A DNA stretch of 40,758 nucleotides from Verrucomicrobiota bacterium (GTDB lineage: Bacteria; Verrucomicrobiota; Verrucomicrobiia; Chthoniobacterales; UBA10450). The notes under the pieces are model-generated. The model saw only the letters and a list, made by a program, of their open reading frames with translations, did not search any database and was not told where the DNA came from. Both the position numbers and the translations under genes were made by a program. Positions 14,804 through 21,755 of this stretch are shown here, piece after piece. The stretch covers positions 1 to 40,758 of the forward strand of contig QHQE01000114.1 of assembly GCA_003219265.1 (NCBI GenBank), in the 5' to 3' direction. How positions within the stretch are numbered: the stretch's first letter is position 1; each line of letters starts with the position of its first letter.

Positions 14804-16222
14804 ATGGCACTCCGCTTTTTTAATACGTACTCGCGACAACTCGAGGAATTCCGGCCGCGGGATCCGGCAGCGCACAACATCGACATCTACACTTGCGGCC
14901 CAACGGTTTACAGCCGCGCGCACATCGGAAATTTTCGCGCTTACATCTTCGAAGATTTGCTCCAGCGTCATCTCGAGCTGCGTGGTTACAAGGTGCATCG
15001 CGTTATGAACATCACCGATGTGGATGACAAAACAATCCGCGGCGCGCGCGAAGCTGGAGTTCCGCTTTCGAAATTCACCGCGCAATTCAAGCAAGCATTT
15101 TTCGAAGACATCGAAACTTTGCGGATCAAGCGCGCGGATGAATTCCCCGCCGCGACCGATCGGCACTATATCGACAAGATGATCGAGATGATCAGCATGC
15201 TCATTTTCCGTGGGCTGGCTTATCAAGCCGAAGACAAATCAGTTTATTTTCGGATCAACAAATTTTCCGATTACGGGAAGCTCGCGCATTTCGATCTCAC
15301 GCAATTGCAATCGACCGGCCGTGTAAAGCACGACGAATACGACAAGGAGCACATTGGCGATTTCGCGCTTTGGAAAGCGTGGGACGAAGAAGATGGCAAC
15401 GTCGGCTGGGAAAGTCCGTGGGGTCGCGGCCGACCGGGCTGGCACATCGAATGCAGCGCAATGGCCACCGCGCTGCTCGGCGATCAGATCGACATTCACT
15501 GCGGCGGCGTGGACAACATTTTCCCGCATCACGAAGCGGAGATCGCGCAAAGCGAAGGTGTGACCGGCAAGAAATTCGTGCGCTATTGGCTGCATTGCGC
15601 CCATCTGTTGGTCGATGGACAGAAGATGTCGAAGTCGTTAGGCAACTTCTACACGCTTCCCGATCTCCTGGAGAAAGGGTACAGCGGCCGCGAGATTCGT
15701 TATGCGTTGATGCGAGTGCACTATCGTGCCCCGCTGAATTTCACGTGGGAGGGAATGGACGAAGCGCGGCAGGCGCTCGCCCGCATCGACGAGTGGTTAG
15801 CGCGATTGCTCGAAACCAGCGGCGATAAGATCGACGACAAAAACGTCGACATTGAACTCGGCCAGCAATTTGAAGAGGCGCTCGACGATGATCTGAACAT
15901 TTCGGCGGCGCTCGGGTTTTTGTTCGAATCGATCCGGGAAACAAATCGCGCAATGGATCGAAATGAACTCGATGCCGCTTCGGCGAATACGTGGTTGAAT
16001 TGGTGGAAGCGCATAAACAGCGTGCTCGACCTTGAGGGCGAAACAGATGAGTTACCGGCCGCAGTCGCCCAGCTCGCCGACGAACGCGAGCGCGCGAGAC
16101 TGGCGAAAAAGTGGAAAACAAGTGACGAGCTACGTGATCGGATCGCCGCGCTCGGATGGGAAGTGCGCGACACCAAAGACGGCCAGAAACTTACGCGACG
16201 CCGCGAAGCACAATCTGGGTAG
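14804..16222 (+). CDS. cysS: Cysteinyl-tRNA synthetase
   Basis: 472 residues, the normal length. Class I synthetase: the HIGN signature begins at residue 40, KMSKS at residue 274. The zinc-site residues are in place: Cys in YTCGPTVY, Cys in HIECSAM, and the His-His-Glu of HHEAEIAQ. It charges tRNA-Cys. The C-terminal anticodon-binding part ends with RIAALGWEVRDTKDGQK, as in other members. It starts with ATG at 14804 without a visible Shine-Dalgarno. Confidence 0.97.
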   Translation: MALRFFNTYSRQLEEFRPRDPAAHNIDIYTCGPTVYSRAHIGNFRAYIFEDLLQRHLELRGYKVHRVMNITDVDDKTIRGAREAGVPLSKFTAQFKQAFFEDIETLRIKRADEFPAATDRHYIDKMIEMISMLIFRGLAYQAEDKSVYFRINKFSDYGKLAHFDLTQLQSTGRVKHDEYDKEHIGDFALWKAWDEEDGNVGWESPWGRGRPGWHIECSAMATALLGDQIDIHCGGVDNIFPHHEAEIAQSEGVTGKKFVRYWLHCAHLLVDGQKMSKSLGNFYTLPDLLEKGYSGREIRYALMRVHYRAPLNFTWEGMDEARQALARIDEWLARLLETSGDKIDDKNVDIELGQQFEEALDDDLNISAALGFLFESIRETNRAMDRNELDAASANTWLNWWKRINSVLDLEGETDELPAAVAQLADERERARLAKKWKTSDELRDRIAALGWEVRDTKDGQKLTRRREAQSG

Positions 16223-16351
16223 CGCACGCGGCTCGCGTGTTGGCGCTGGCGTCCTCGCCCGCGCGAACTTTTCCCGGGGCATCCGCACGCCGTGAATTTG
16301 CGCTCGCCGAATGCGATGAGTTTTGATCATTTTAGGCGCTGAGGGAAAAAA

Positions 16352-17041
16352 ATGTTTGCGCCCGCTGAATTTCTCGATCTCGAGCACACGGCCCATCCGA
16401 AGTTGTTTGAGAACCAGAAGTATGTCTGGGACGCACTCAGACAAATTGCGAGTTATCTACAGTTTCGCTTGAAACCGGCCGTGTTCGGCGAGCTCATCGG
16501 GAAACCTTTCATCAGCAGCAATGTGTTTGTCGGGCGTGGGACGATTGTCGAACAAGGCGCGGTTTTGAAAGGGCCGGCCTGGATCGGCGAGAATTGCCAC
16601 ATCCGCAGCGGCTGCTATGTGCGCGAGAATGTAGTGGTGGGCGATGGCGTGGTGATGGGAAATTCGTGCGAGTTCAAAAATTGCATTCTCTTCGATGAAG
16701 CAAAGGCGCCGCATTTTAATTACGTGGGCGATTCCATTCTGGGTCACGGTGCACATCTCGGCGCCGGCGTGATTCTTTCGAACGTGAAACTCGATCATGG
16801 CGAAATCACGGTGGCAGCGAGCGACGGCAACGTCGCCACCGGTCTAACGAAATTCGGTGCGATCGTCGGCGACCGGACCGAAATCGGTTGCAACGCGGTG
16901 ATCAATCCCGGTTCGATTTTGGGACGCGATTGTCTCGTTTACCCCGGCGTGAACTTTCGAGGCGTCCTGCCCGAAGGCAGCGTCGTCAAATTACGGCAGG
17001 AAATTCAGGTCCTGGAGCGGCGCGATGGAAGAGAAACTTAG
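16352..17041 (+). CDS. Stand-alone left-handed beta-helix (GlmU-like acyltransferase fold) protein
   Basis: 229 residues. After about 55 residues of helical lead, hexapeptide repeats run from about residue 58 to 215 (VFVGRGTIVEQGAVLKGPAW, VVVGDGVVMGNSCEFKN). The stretch KAPHFNYVGDS resembles the acetyltransferase half of GlmU, where KAGHLAYLGD holds the catalytic His. No nucleotidyltransferase domain is attached. It is probably a sugar-nucleotide acyltransferase or a GlmU-C-like paralogue; donor and acceptor are unknown. A GAGGG ribosome site lies about 7 nt before the ATG. It converges on the tRNA-Ser gene. Confidence 0.8.
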   Translation: MFAPAEFLDLEHTAHPKLFENQKYVWDALRQIASYLQFRLKPAVFGELIGKPFISSNVFVGRGTIVEQGAVLKGPAWIGENCHIRSGCYVRENVVVGDGVVMGNSCEFKNCILFDEAKAPHFNYVGDSILGHGAHLGAGVILSNVKLDHGEITVAASDGNVATGLTKFGAIVGDRTEIGCNAVINPGSILGRDCLVYPGVNFRGVLPEGSVVKLRQEIQVLERRDGRET

Positions 17042-17064
17042 ATTCGCGGCAGAAAATTGCCGTG

Positions 17065-17152
17065 TGGCGGATGGGCGGGGATTCGAACCCCGGGTGCCTT
17101 TCGGCACACACGCTTTCCAGGCGTGCACAATAGACCGCTCTGTCACCCATCC
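17065..17152 (-). tRNA. tRNA-Ser (anticodon GGA)
   Basis: On the minus strand, acceptor GGATGGG pairs with CCCATCC. The anticodon stem CACGC/GCGTG encloses loop CTGGAAA with anticodon GGA (17116-17118). A long variable arm (GTGCC GAAA GGCAC) marks a class II serine tRNA. The T stem CGGGG/CCCCG encloses TTCGAAT. The 3' CCA is encoded (17065-17067). It reads UCC and UCU. Its 5' end is only 13 nt after the hemQ stop, so it may be cotranscribed with that gene. Confidence 0.96.
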
Positions 17153-17165
17153 CAGAAATCGGCGG

Positions 17166-17987
17166 TCAAAGTTGTAGCCGCCGGAACAATTCGTCGAGCG
17201 GCAGTTGAATGCCGATGTAAAACTCGCCGAAGTCCGCGTATTCCGCGCTCACCGGGTCGAACCGCATTTGGTAAACGATCGCTTTGATCTGAAAGGTGTC
17301 GCGCGCAAAAAGAGTCACGCCCCATTCCGCGTCATCGAGACCGGTCGAACCGGTGATGAGTTGTTTGACTTTCCCGGCAAACTTGCGACCAACTGCGGCA
17401 TGCCCTTTCATTAAATTGCGGCGTTCTCCGTAGGGGAGCGCGTACCAATTGCGCTGCTCGCCGCGCCGTTTGCTCATATTATAAAAGCAAACCACCGGCC
17501 AATCAGGCAGCGTGGGATAAACACGTTCCTGTCGATATTTTTTCATGCGTTCGCGAAACGAATTCATTGCCTCGGCAAATTGCTCCGAGTCGGGCTTGAT
17601 GTTTTGCTCCTTCACGAGTGTTTCCGCGTACTCATCTTCAGTCGTGATATATTCACTTTCCTCCGTGAGCGAGAGATAACTGTAAACCGGCGTTAACACA
17701 TCGGGGCCTAACGAGAGCGCAAGTTGCTTGTCGATCTTGTTTGCGATTTGCAAATCCGGCGCGAGCAACATGAAACCCACGTCCGCTTTCGGCGTGACCA
17801 TGCTGAGCGTGAGCAATTGCGTCGATTCGATGGCGCGAACTTCCTGCACAAGCGACGCAAGATTTGTCTTGGCGGCGTTCTGTTCTTCGCGGCTGAGCAC
17901 TTGCCATTGTGCGAACTCAATCCGATAAAACAAATGCAGGCAATGCCAGCCTTCCTCGGGAATAAGCTCGGCGTTCTTGTCGGTCAT
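17166..17987 (-). CDS. hemQ: Coproheme decarboxylase / haem synthase (chlorite dismutase-like)
   Basis: 273 residues. The C-terminal half carries the HemQ/ChdC blocks: YNMSKRR (with the active-site Tyr), NWYALPYGER, KGHAAVGRKFAG, ITGSTGLDDAEWGVTLFA and YQMRFDPVSAEYADFGEF. The enzyme decarboxylates coproheme III to haem b with peroxide, the last step of the coproporphyrin-dependent route found in Firmicutes, Actinobacteria and many PVC bacteria. This implies that the organism uses that route; other hem genes are not in the window. It is slightly longer than Bacillus HemQ. The start ATG at 17987 gives a plausible N-terminus. Confidence 0.9.
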   Translation of the reverse strand: MTDKNAELIPEEGWHCLHLFYRIEFAQWQVLSREEQNAAKTNLASLVQEVRAIESTQLLTLSMVTPKADVGFMLLAPDLQIANKIDKQLALSLGPDVLTPVYSYLSLTEESEYITTEDEYAETLVKEQNIKPDSEQFAEAMNSFRERMKKYRQERVYPTLPDWPVVCFYNMSKRRGEQRNWYALPYGERRNLMKGHAAVGRKFAGKVKQLITGSTGLDDAEWGVTLFARDTFQIKAIVYQMRFDPVSAEYADFGEFYIGIQLPLDELFRRLQL

Positions 17988-18055
17988 CGCGCTAGTTTCC
18001 GCCGTGGAGATTTGCGGTCAAGCCGCGGAACGGCCATCCGCTGGCACCTCCGGCA

Positions 18056-18835
18056 CTACAAAACACTCTGGGCGTGCGGCAAATGAGGTACGCAATATTC
18101 TTCGCCGTCGCGCGCGACGCGAAAGTCGAGATTCGGATCGCTCAATTCCGTCGCTCCGCAGACCGCGCATTTGTGAAGTGGTTCGGCCTCGCTGCGGGAG
18201 TGGACCTCGAAACGTCTGCGCCGCGTCGAAACTTCCTGGCGGTTTCGCGCTGCATGAAAGATTTCGCGGCCGAAAAAGATCAAATAATTGCTCAAGGCCG
18301 CCACCAGCGCCATGCGATACGAATTTGTCCCGATGAAAAAACCGTAGAACAAAAGTGCCCCCATCGCCCAGGCGACCCACTTGATCTTTACGGGCAAAAT
18401 AAAAAATATGTAGATAACCACATCCGGATAAAAGCGCGCGAACGCGTAAAAGAGCGACGCGATCAGCATGCTATTGGAAAAATTTCCCCCGAAGAAAAAC
18501 GCCGCGGCCGTGGTGCCGATCATCCCGACGAGAAAATAAAGAGTCAGTCGAAACGAACCCCACGCTCGTTCGAGACCGTCACCGATGAACCAGAGAAACC
18601 ACAAAACGAAAACGATCCACAAAAAGCTGAACGTTTGCGGGATAAAAATGTAAGTGACGAGTCGCCAGACTTCGCCGTGGCGAATGCGCGCTGGATCGAG
18701 ATTGAGCACCGAAACAAAATCCGGATTCAGGCGCACGAGGACAAAGACGAGCGCGTTGAACCCGACGATGATGCGAATCAATCCGGGGATTCCGAGAAAA
18801 CCGAAGCGGCGTTCGAGTTTATCGAGCCAAGCCAT
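18056..18835 (-). CDS. Rhomboid-like membrane protein with C-terminal zinc-ribbon-like tail
   Basis: 259 residues. About five to six membrane helices occupy residues 20-190, including GEVWRLVTYIFIPQ and WFIGDGLERAWGSFRL, both typical of rhomboids (L1 loop and helix 2). The catalytic GxSG is not obvious: the expected region reads FFGGNFSNSMLI, and no helix-6 His is clear, so it may be a non-proteolytic pseudo-rhomboid. The hydrophilic tail holds CAVC and EYCVPHLPH, a likely metal-binding ribbon. It sits upstream of hemQ on the same strand with a 68-nt gap. Confidence 0.75.
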   Translation of the reverse strand: MAWLDKLERRFGFLGIPGLIRIIVGFNALVFVLVRLNPDFVSVLNLDPARIRHGEVWRLVTYIFIPQTFSFLWIVFVLWFLWFIGDGLERAWGSFRLTLYFLVGMIGTTAAAFFFGGNFSNSMLIASLFYAFARFYPDVVIYIFFILPVKIKWVAWAMGALLFYGFFIGTNSYRMALVAALSNYLIFFGREIFHAARNRQEVSTRRRRFEVHSRSEAEPLHKCAVCGATELSDPNLDFRVARDGEEYCVPHLPHAQSVL

Positions 18836-18995
18836 GTTGCGGCCACGTTAAAGGAACGCAGCGAGGCTTCAAGGTGCATCGGCCGCTCGTTCGGGCGATG
18901 CTATTCAAATATGCGGCTTCGCCGCCAAATGTAACATCGAGCAAGGACTGCTCGATCCATCTTTGACTGCGCAAACTCGCCGCTTAGCTTGCCGC

Positions 18996-20096
18996 GTGAG
19001 CGACGGCGCGCAAAAAACCACGCCACTTTACGACGAACACATGCGGCGCGGCGCGAAGATGGTCCCCTTCGGCGGCTGGCTCATGCCGGTGCAATACACG
19101 AGCATTGTCGAAGAACATCGCGCCGTGCGAAAGAACATCGGCATGTTCGACATTTCGCACATGGGACAATTGATTGTCGATGGAACCGGCGCACGCGACT
19201 GGCTGAATACGATGCTAACGAATAACATCGACAAGTTGGATGTCGGCACCGGGCAATACACTTTTCTGCTCAACGACGCGGGCGGGATCATTGATGACTT
19301 GATCGCTTACCGAATCGGCGACGAGAAATTTCTCCTCGTCGTCAACGCGTCGCGCACCGATGAAGACTTCTCATGGTTAGATCGACATCGTGCAAACGAT
19401 GTCGATCTTAAGAATCGCAGCGCGGATTACGGCGGTGTCGCAATTCAAGGCCCGCGCGTCGTCGATCTCTTCCATGCGGTGCTCGGCGAACGTCTCGATC
19501 TTCCACCGCGAAATCACATTGTCGATCTTGCGCGCAATGGAAAGGAACTCCTGATCGCGCGTACTGGGTACACTGGCGAAGATGGCGTCGAAGTTTTCTT
19601 TTGGGCGAGCGAGGCGACGTGGTTTTGGAATCTTGTTTTGGAAAAGGGGAAGCAATTTGGAATCGAACCGTGCGGACTCGGCGCGCGCGACACGTTGCGC
19701 CTGGAAATGTGTTATCCGCTCAACGGCTCCGACCTGTCGCCGGAGCGAAATCCAATCGAGGCTGGTCTCGGGTTCTTCGTCGATCTAACGAAACCGAATT
19801 TCACTGGTCGCGAAGTTTTGCTCAAAACCAAGGAGAATGGGCCAGCGGAGAAACTTGTTGCGTTCCGAATGCAGGGCAAAGGTCCGCCGCCACGGCCGCA
19901 TTATTCTATTTTCGACAACGGCGAGCGCGTCGGCGAAGTGACGAGTGGCACAGTTTCGCCGAGCTTGAATTACGGAATCGGAATGGCGTATGTCTCGGCG
20001 TCACATGCGAAGATTGGATCGAATATCGAGATTGAAATTCGCGGGCAGAAATTTCCAGCTACGATCGAGAAGAAACCGCTCTACAAAAGATCATGA
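18996..20096 (+). CDS. gcvT: Aminomethyltransferase (glycine cleavage T protein)
   Basis: 366 residues from GTG 18996. KTTPLYDEHMRRGAKMVPFGGWLMPVQY opens the folate-binding GcvT fold; DISHMGQ, GYTGEDGVEVF and a C-terminal GcvT barrel with FTGREVLL follow. It transfers the aminomethyl carbon from the H protein to tetrahydrofolate. The frame is open from a TTG at 18963, but the extra 11 residues (TAQTRRLACR) do not fit the family, so GTG is preferred. The stop overlaps the gcvH ATG by four bases. No gcvP is present nearby. The coding region contains a perfect 13-bp inverted repeat at 19379-19408. I looked for a glycine riboswitch upstream and found none. Confidence 0.95.
   Translation: MSDGAQKTTPLYDEHMRRGAKMVPFGGWLMPVQYTSIVEEHRAVRKNIGMFDISHMGQLIVDGTGARDWLNTMLTNNIDKLDVGTGQYTFLLNDAGGIIDDLIAYRIGDEKFLLVVNASRTDEDFSWLDRHRANDVDLKNRSADYGGVAIQGPRVVDLFHAVLGERLDLPPRNHIVDLARNGKELLIARTGYTGEDGVEVFFWASEATWFWNLVLEKGKQFGIEPCGLGARDTLRLEMCYPLNGSDLSPERNPIEAGLGFFVDLTKPNFTGREVLLKTKENGPAEKLVAFRMQGKGPPPRPHYSIFDNGERVGEVTSGTVSPSLNYGIGMAYVSASHAKIGSNIEIEIRGQKFPATIEKKPLYKRS
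19379..19408. repeat. Perfect 13-bp inverted repeat inside gcvT
   Basis: AGATCGACATCGT, loop GCAA, ACGATGTCGATCT. The right arm contains most of the over-represented word TGTCGATCTT (19400-19409) and the left arm contains its complement with one change. It lies in a conserved but variable linker of the protein (WLDRHRANDVDLKN), so it is not an obvious insertion. Confidence 0.8.
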
Positions 20097-20470
20097 ACGT
20101 TCCCGACGATTTGCTTTACACCGAGACACACGAATGGGTTAAACGCGAAGGCGACAATGTCCGCGTCGGCATCACCGATCACGCCCAGTCCGAATTGACG
20201 GACGTCGTTTACGTCGAGCTCCCAAAGATGGATCGACAAGCAAACGCGCGCGAGGCGATCGCAGTGGTCGAATCTGTCAAAGCGGCGAGCGATATTTACG
20301 CGCCGGTAAAAGGCAAAGTGGTCGAGGTAAACAAAGCGCTCGAAGCAAATCCCGGCTTGATAAACCGCGACCCGTTCGGCGAAGGTTGGATTTTCGTTCT
20401 CCAGATCGACGACGCCGGCGATCTCAAACAATTGAGAGACGCAGCTGCGTACAAAAAGCAGATCAGCTAG
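20093..20470 (+). CDS. gcvH: Glycine cleavage system H protein
   Basis: 125 residues. The lipoyl attachment site is Lys63 in VESVKAASD, flanked by VVYVELP and YAPVKGKVVEVN, giving the full flattened beta-barrel. The lipoyl arm carries the aminomethyl group between P, T and L proteins. ATGA overlap with gcvT implies translational coupling. Length and both ends match the family. Confidence 0.97.
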   Translation: MNVPDDLLYTETHEWVKREGDNVRVGITDHAQSELTDVVYVELPKMDRQANAREAIAVVESVKAASDIYAPVKGKVVEVNKALEANPGLINRDPFGEGWIFVLQIDDAGDLKQLRDAAAYKKQIS

Positions 20471-20481
20471 AGCTTGTTGGC

Positions 20482-20655
20482 CTGCCGGAGATTCTGCGAA
20501 TTCGCGGCTTTCGATTCTTCTTTTTCAGCCACGACGGCCCAGAGCCGCGTCATGTTTATGTCGAGCGGGCTGAGCGTGACGCCAAGCCGGTGGAGTCGAT
20601 CGGCATCGGAGTTGACATCCATTTCCCGCTTAGAGAAGGCCGGAGACGGTGTTGA
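20482..20655 (+). pseudogene. Remnant of a DUF4160 gene
   Basis: In the 160-nt space after gcvH, the frame from CTG 20482 reads LPEILRIRGFRFFFFSHDGPEPRHVYVERAERDAK-like sequence. This matches the first half of DUF4160 proteins (MPEVLRIxGYRFFFYSNxGxEPxHVHVExG). There is no ATG or GTG at the expected first codon (CTG stands where ATG would be). After the AK position the similarity stops: the usual FWLxPVxLA continuation is absent, and the frame runs on into the DUF1345 gene on the other strand. DUF4160 proteins often pair with DUF2442 in small accessory modules; no partner is here. Most likely a decayed copy; a short live gene with a CTG start is less likely. Confidence 0.5.
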
Positions 20656-21331
20656 TGAGGAGCGCGAGGATGACGGTGTTGAAGCCAAAGGAAAGCACGC
20701 TGTGCACCAGCGTTAGTCGCCGCATCCTTCGCGAAGTCACTTGAACATCCGAGACCTGGCAAGTCATGCCGATCACGAACGAAAAATAAGCGAAATCAAA
20801 ATAGTCCGGCATTTGCTCGCTGCCTGGAAACAAGAGACCGCCCGCGTATTCATCGGCGCCCGGATCGTCGCTATCGCCATAAAAAGCATGAGCGTAGCGC
20901 AACCCAAAAACTGTGTGCACCACGGACCATGAAAAGACCACTGTGCCGAGCGCGAGGATCAGATGCGCAGTGACATGACCATGCAACTCGGCTTTGTTAA
21001 CACTGATCAGAAACCCTACCGCAAACAATGCCGCACAAGCCGCCACCACGACAAAAACAAAAATCACCAACCGGCCGACGTCCTGCTCTCTGGCGCGCGA
21101 ACGCAATTTTTGGACAGGCGTCGTCAGAATGGTGAGCCACGCGAGGAAAAGCACACAAAAGACGAAGGCGTCCCAAGTCGCGATCGCTTCGGTGGAAGCA
21201 TGCACGTGACCGCGCAGAGAAAGAGTGACAGCGGTTGCGGCAAAAAGCGCGACGACCAGCCGATGGCGGGCGTCCTGCCGGGAAATCAAGTCGAGAACGC
21301 GCACCATACGCTCGACGCCAGTTAACAACAT
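20630..21331 (-). CDS. DUF1345 family membrane protein
   Basis: 233 residues with about five to six membrane helices. The C-terminal block DYFDFAYFSFVIGMTCQVSDVQVTS followed by HSVLSFGFNTVILALLINTVSGL is the DUF1345 (COG4291) signature. The function is unknown. It is flanked by genes on the other strand and so is probably a single-gene unit. An internal Met (MVRVLDLI) could also serve as start. Confidence 0.85.
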   Translation of the reverse strand: MLLTGVERMVRVLDLISRQDARHRLVVALFAATAVTLSLRGHVHASTEAIATWDAFVFCVLFLAWLTILTTPVQKLRSRAREQDVGRLVIFVFVVVAACAALFAVGFLISVNKAELHGHVTAHLILALGTVVFSWSVVHTVFGLRYAHAFYGDSDDPGADEYAGGLLFPGSEQMPDYFDFAYFSFVIGMTCQVSDVQVTSRRMRRLTLVHSVLSFGFNTVILALLINTVSGLL

Positions 21332-21437
21332 TCACGGCGAACCACGCAAGCCGCATTCGCGGCGCGGCCAAGATCGACCGCTCGCACAAGTCGCGCTTTT
21401 CTCTTAGGCGACGCTGTGCTTAGTTCTAAATTTGCCG

Positions 21438-21755
21438 ATGAGTAGCAAGCCGAAACCGCCGGGCGCGCAATTGAACTTTGAAGGTGCAATGGATCGACTC
21501 GAGACGATTGTCGAGCAGATGGAGTCGGGGAAACTGCCGCTGGAAGATTTGATTGTGCGTTACGAAGAGGGAATGAATCTGGTAAAGATTTGCCAGGAAA
21601 GACTGGCCAGCGCGGAGCAGAAGATCGAGATGATTGCCCGCAACCGCGCCGGCAAAGCGATCGTGAAAGATTTCGAAGCAACGCAGGAGCCTGCTGCGCC
21701 AGCCAACGTGATTGATGAAACCGAAAACGAAAATGACGAAATCAAACTCTTCTAA
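21438..21755 (+). CDS. xseB: Exodeoxyribonuclease VII small subunit
   Basis: 105 residues. LNFEGAMDRLETIVEQMESGKLPLEDLIVRYEEGMNL and CQERLASAEQKIE form the two-helix hairpin of XseB. It assembles on XseA to make the ATP-independent single-strand exonuclease VII. The acidic tail (ETENENDEIKLF) is the usual XseB ending. The frame opens at a TTG (21432); ATG 21438 is the better start. The 3' end overlaps the dxs start, an arrangement common in bacteria. xseA is not in the window. Confidence 0.94.
   Translation: MSSKPKPPGAQLNFEGAMDRLETIVEQMESGKLPLEDLIVRYEEGMNLVKICQERLASAEQKIEMIARNRAGKAIVKDFEATQEPAAPANVIDETENENDEIKLF

Noticed and set aside
18836-18995. Possible glycine riboswitch before gcvT
   Set aside because: Only short hairpins (GGCGGCTTCGCC-like and GAGCA/TGCTC) are present; none of the conserved glycine-aptamer core could be recognised.
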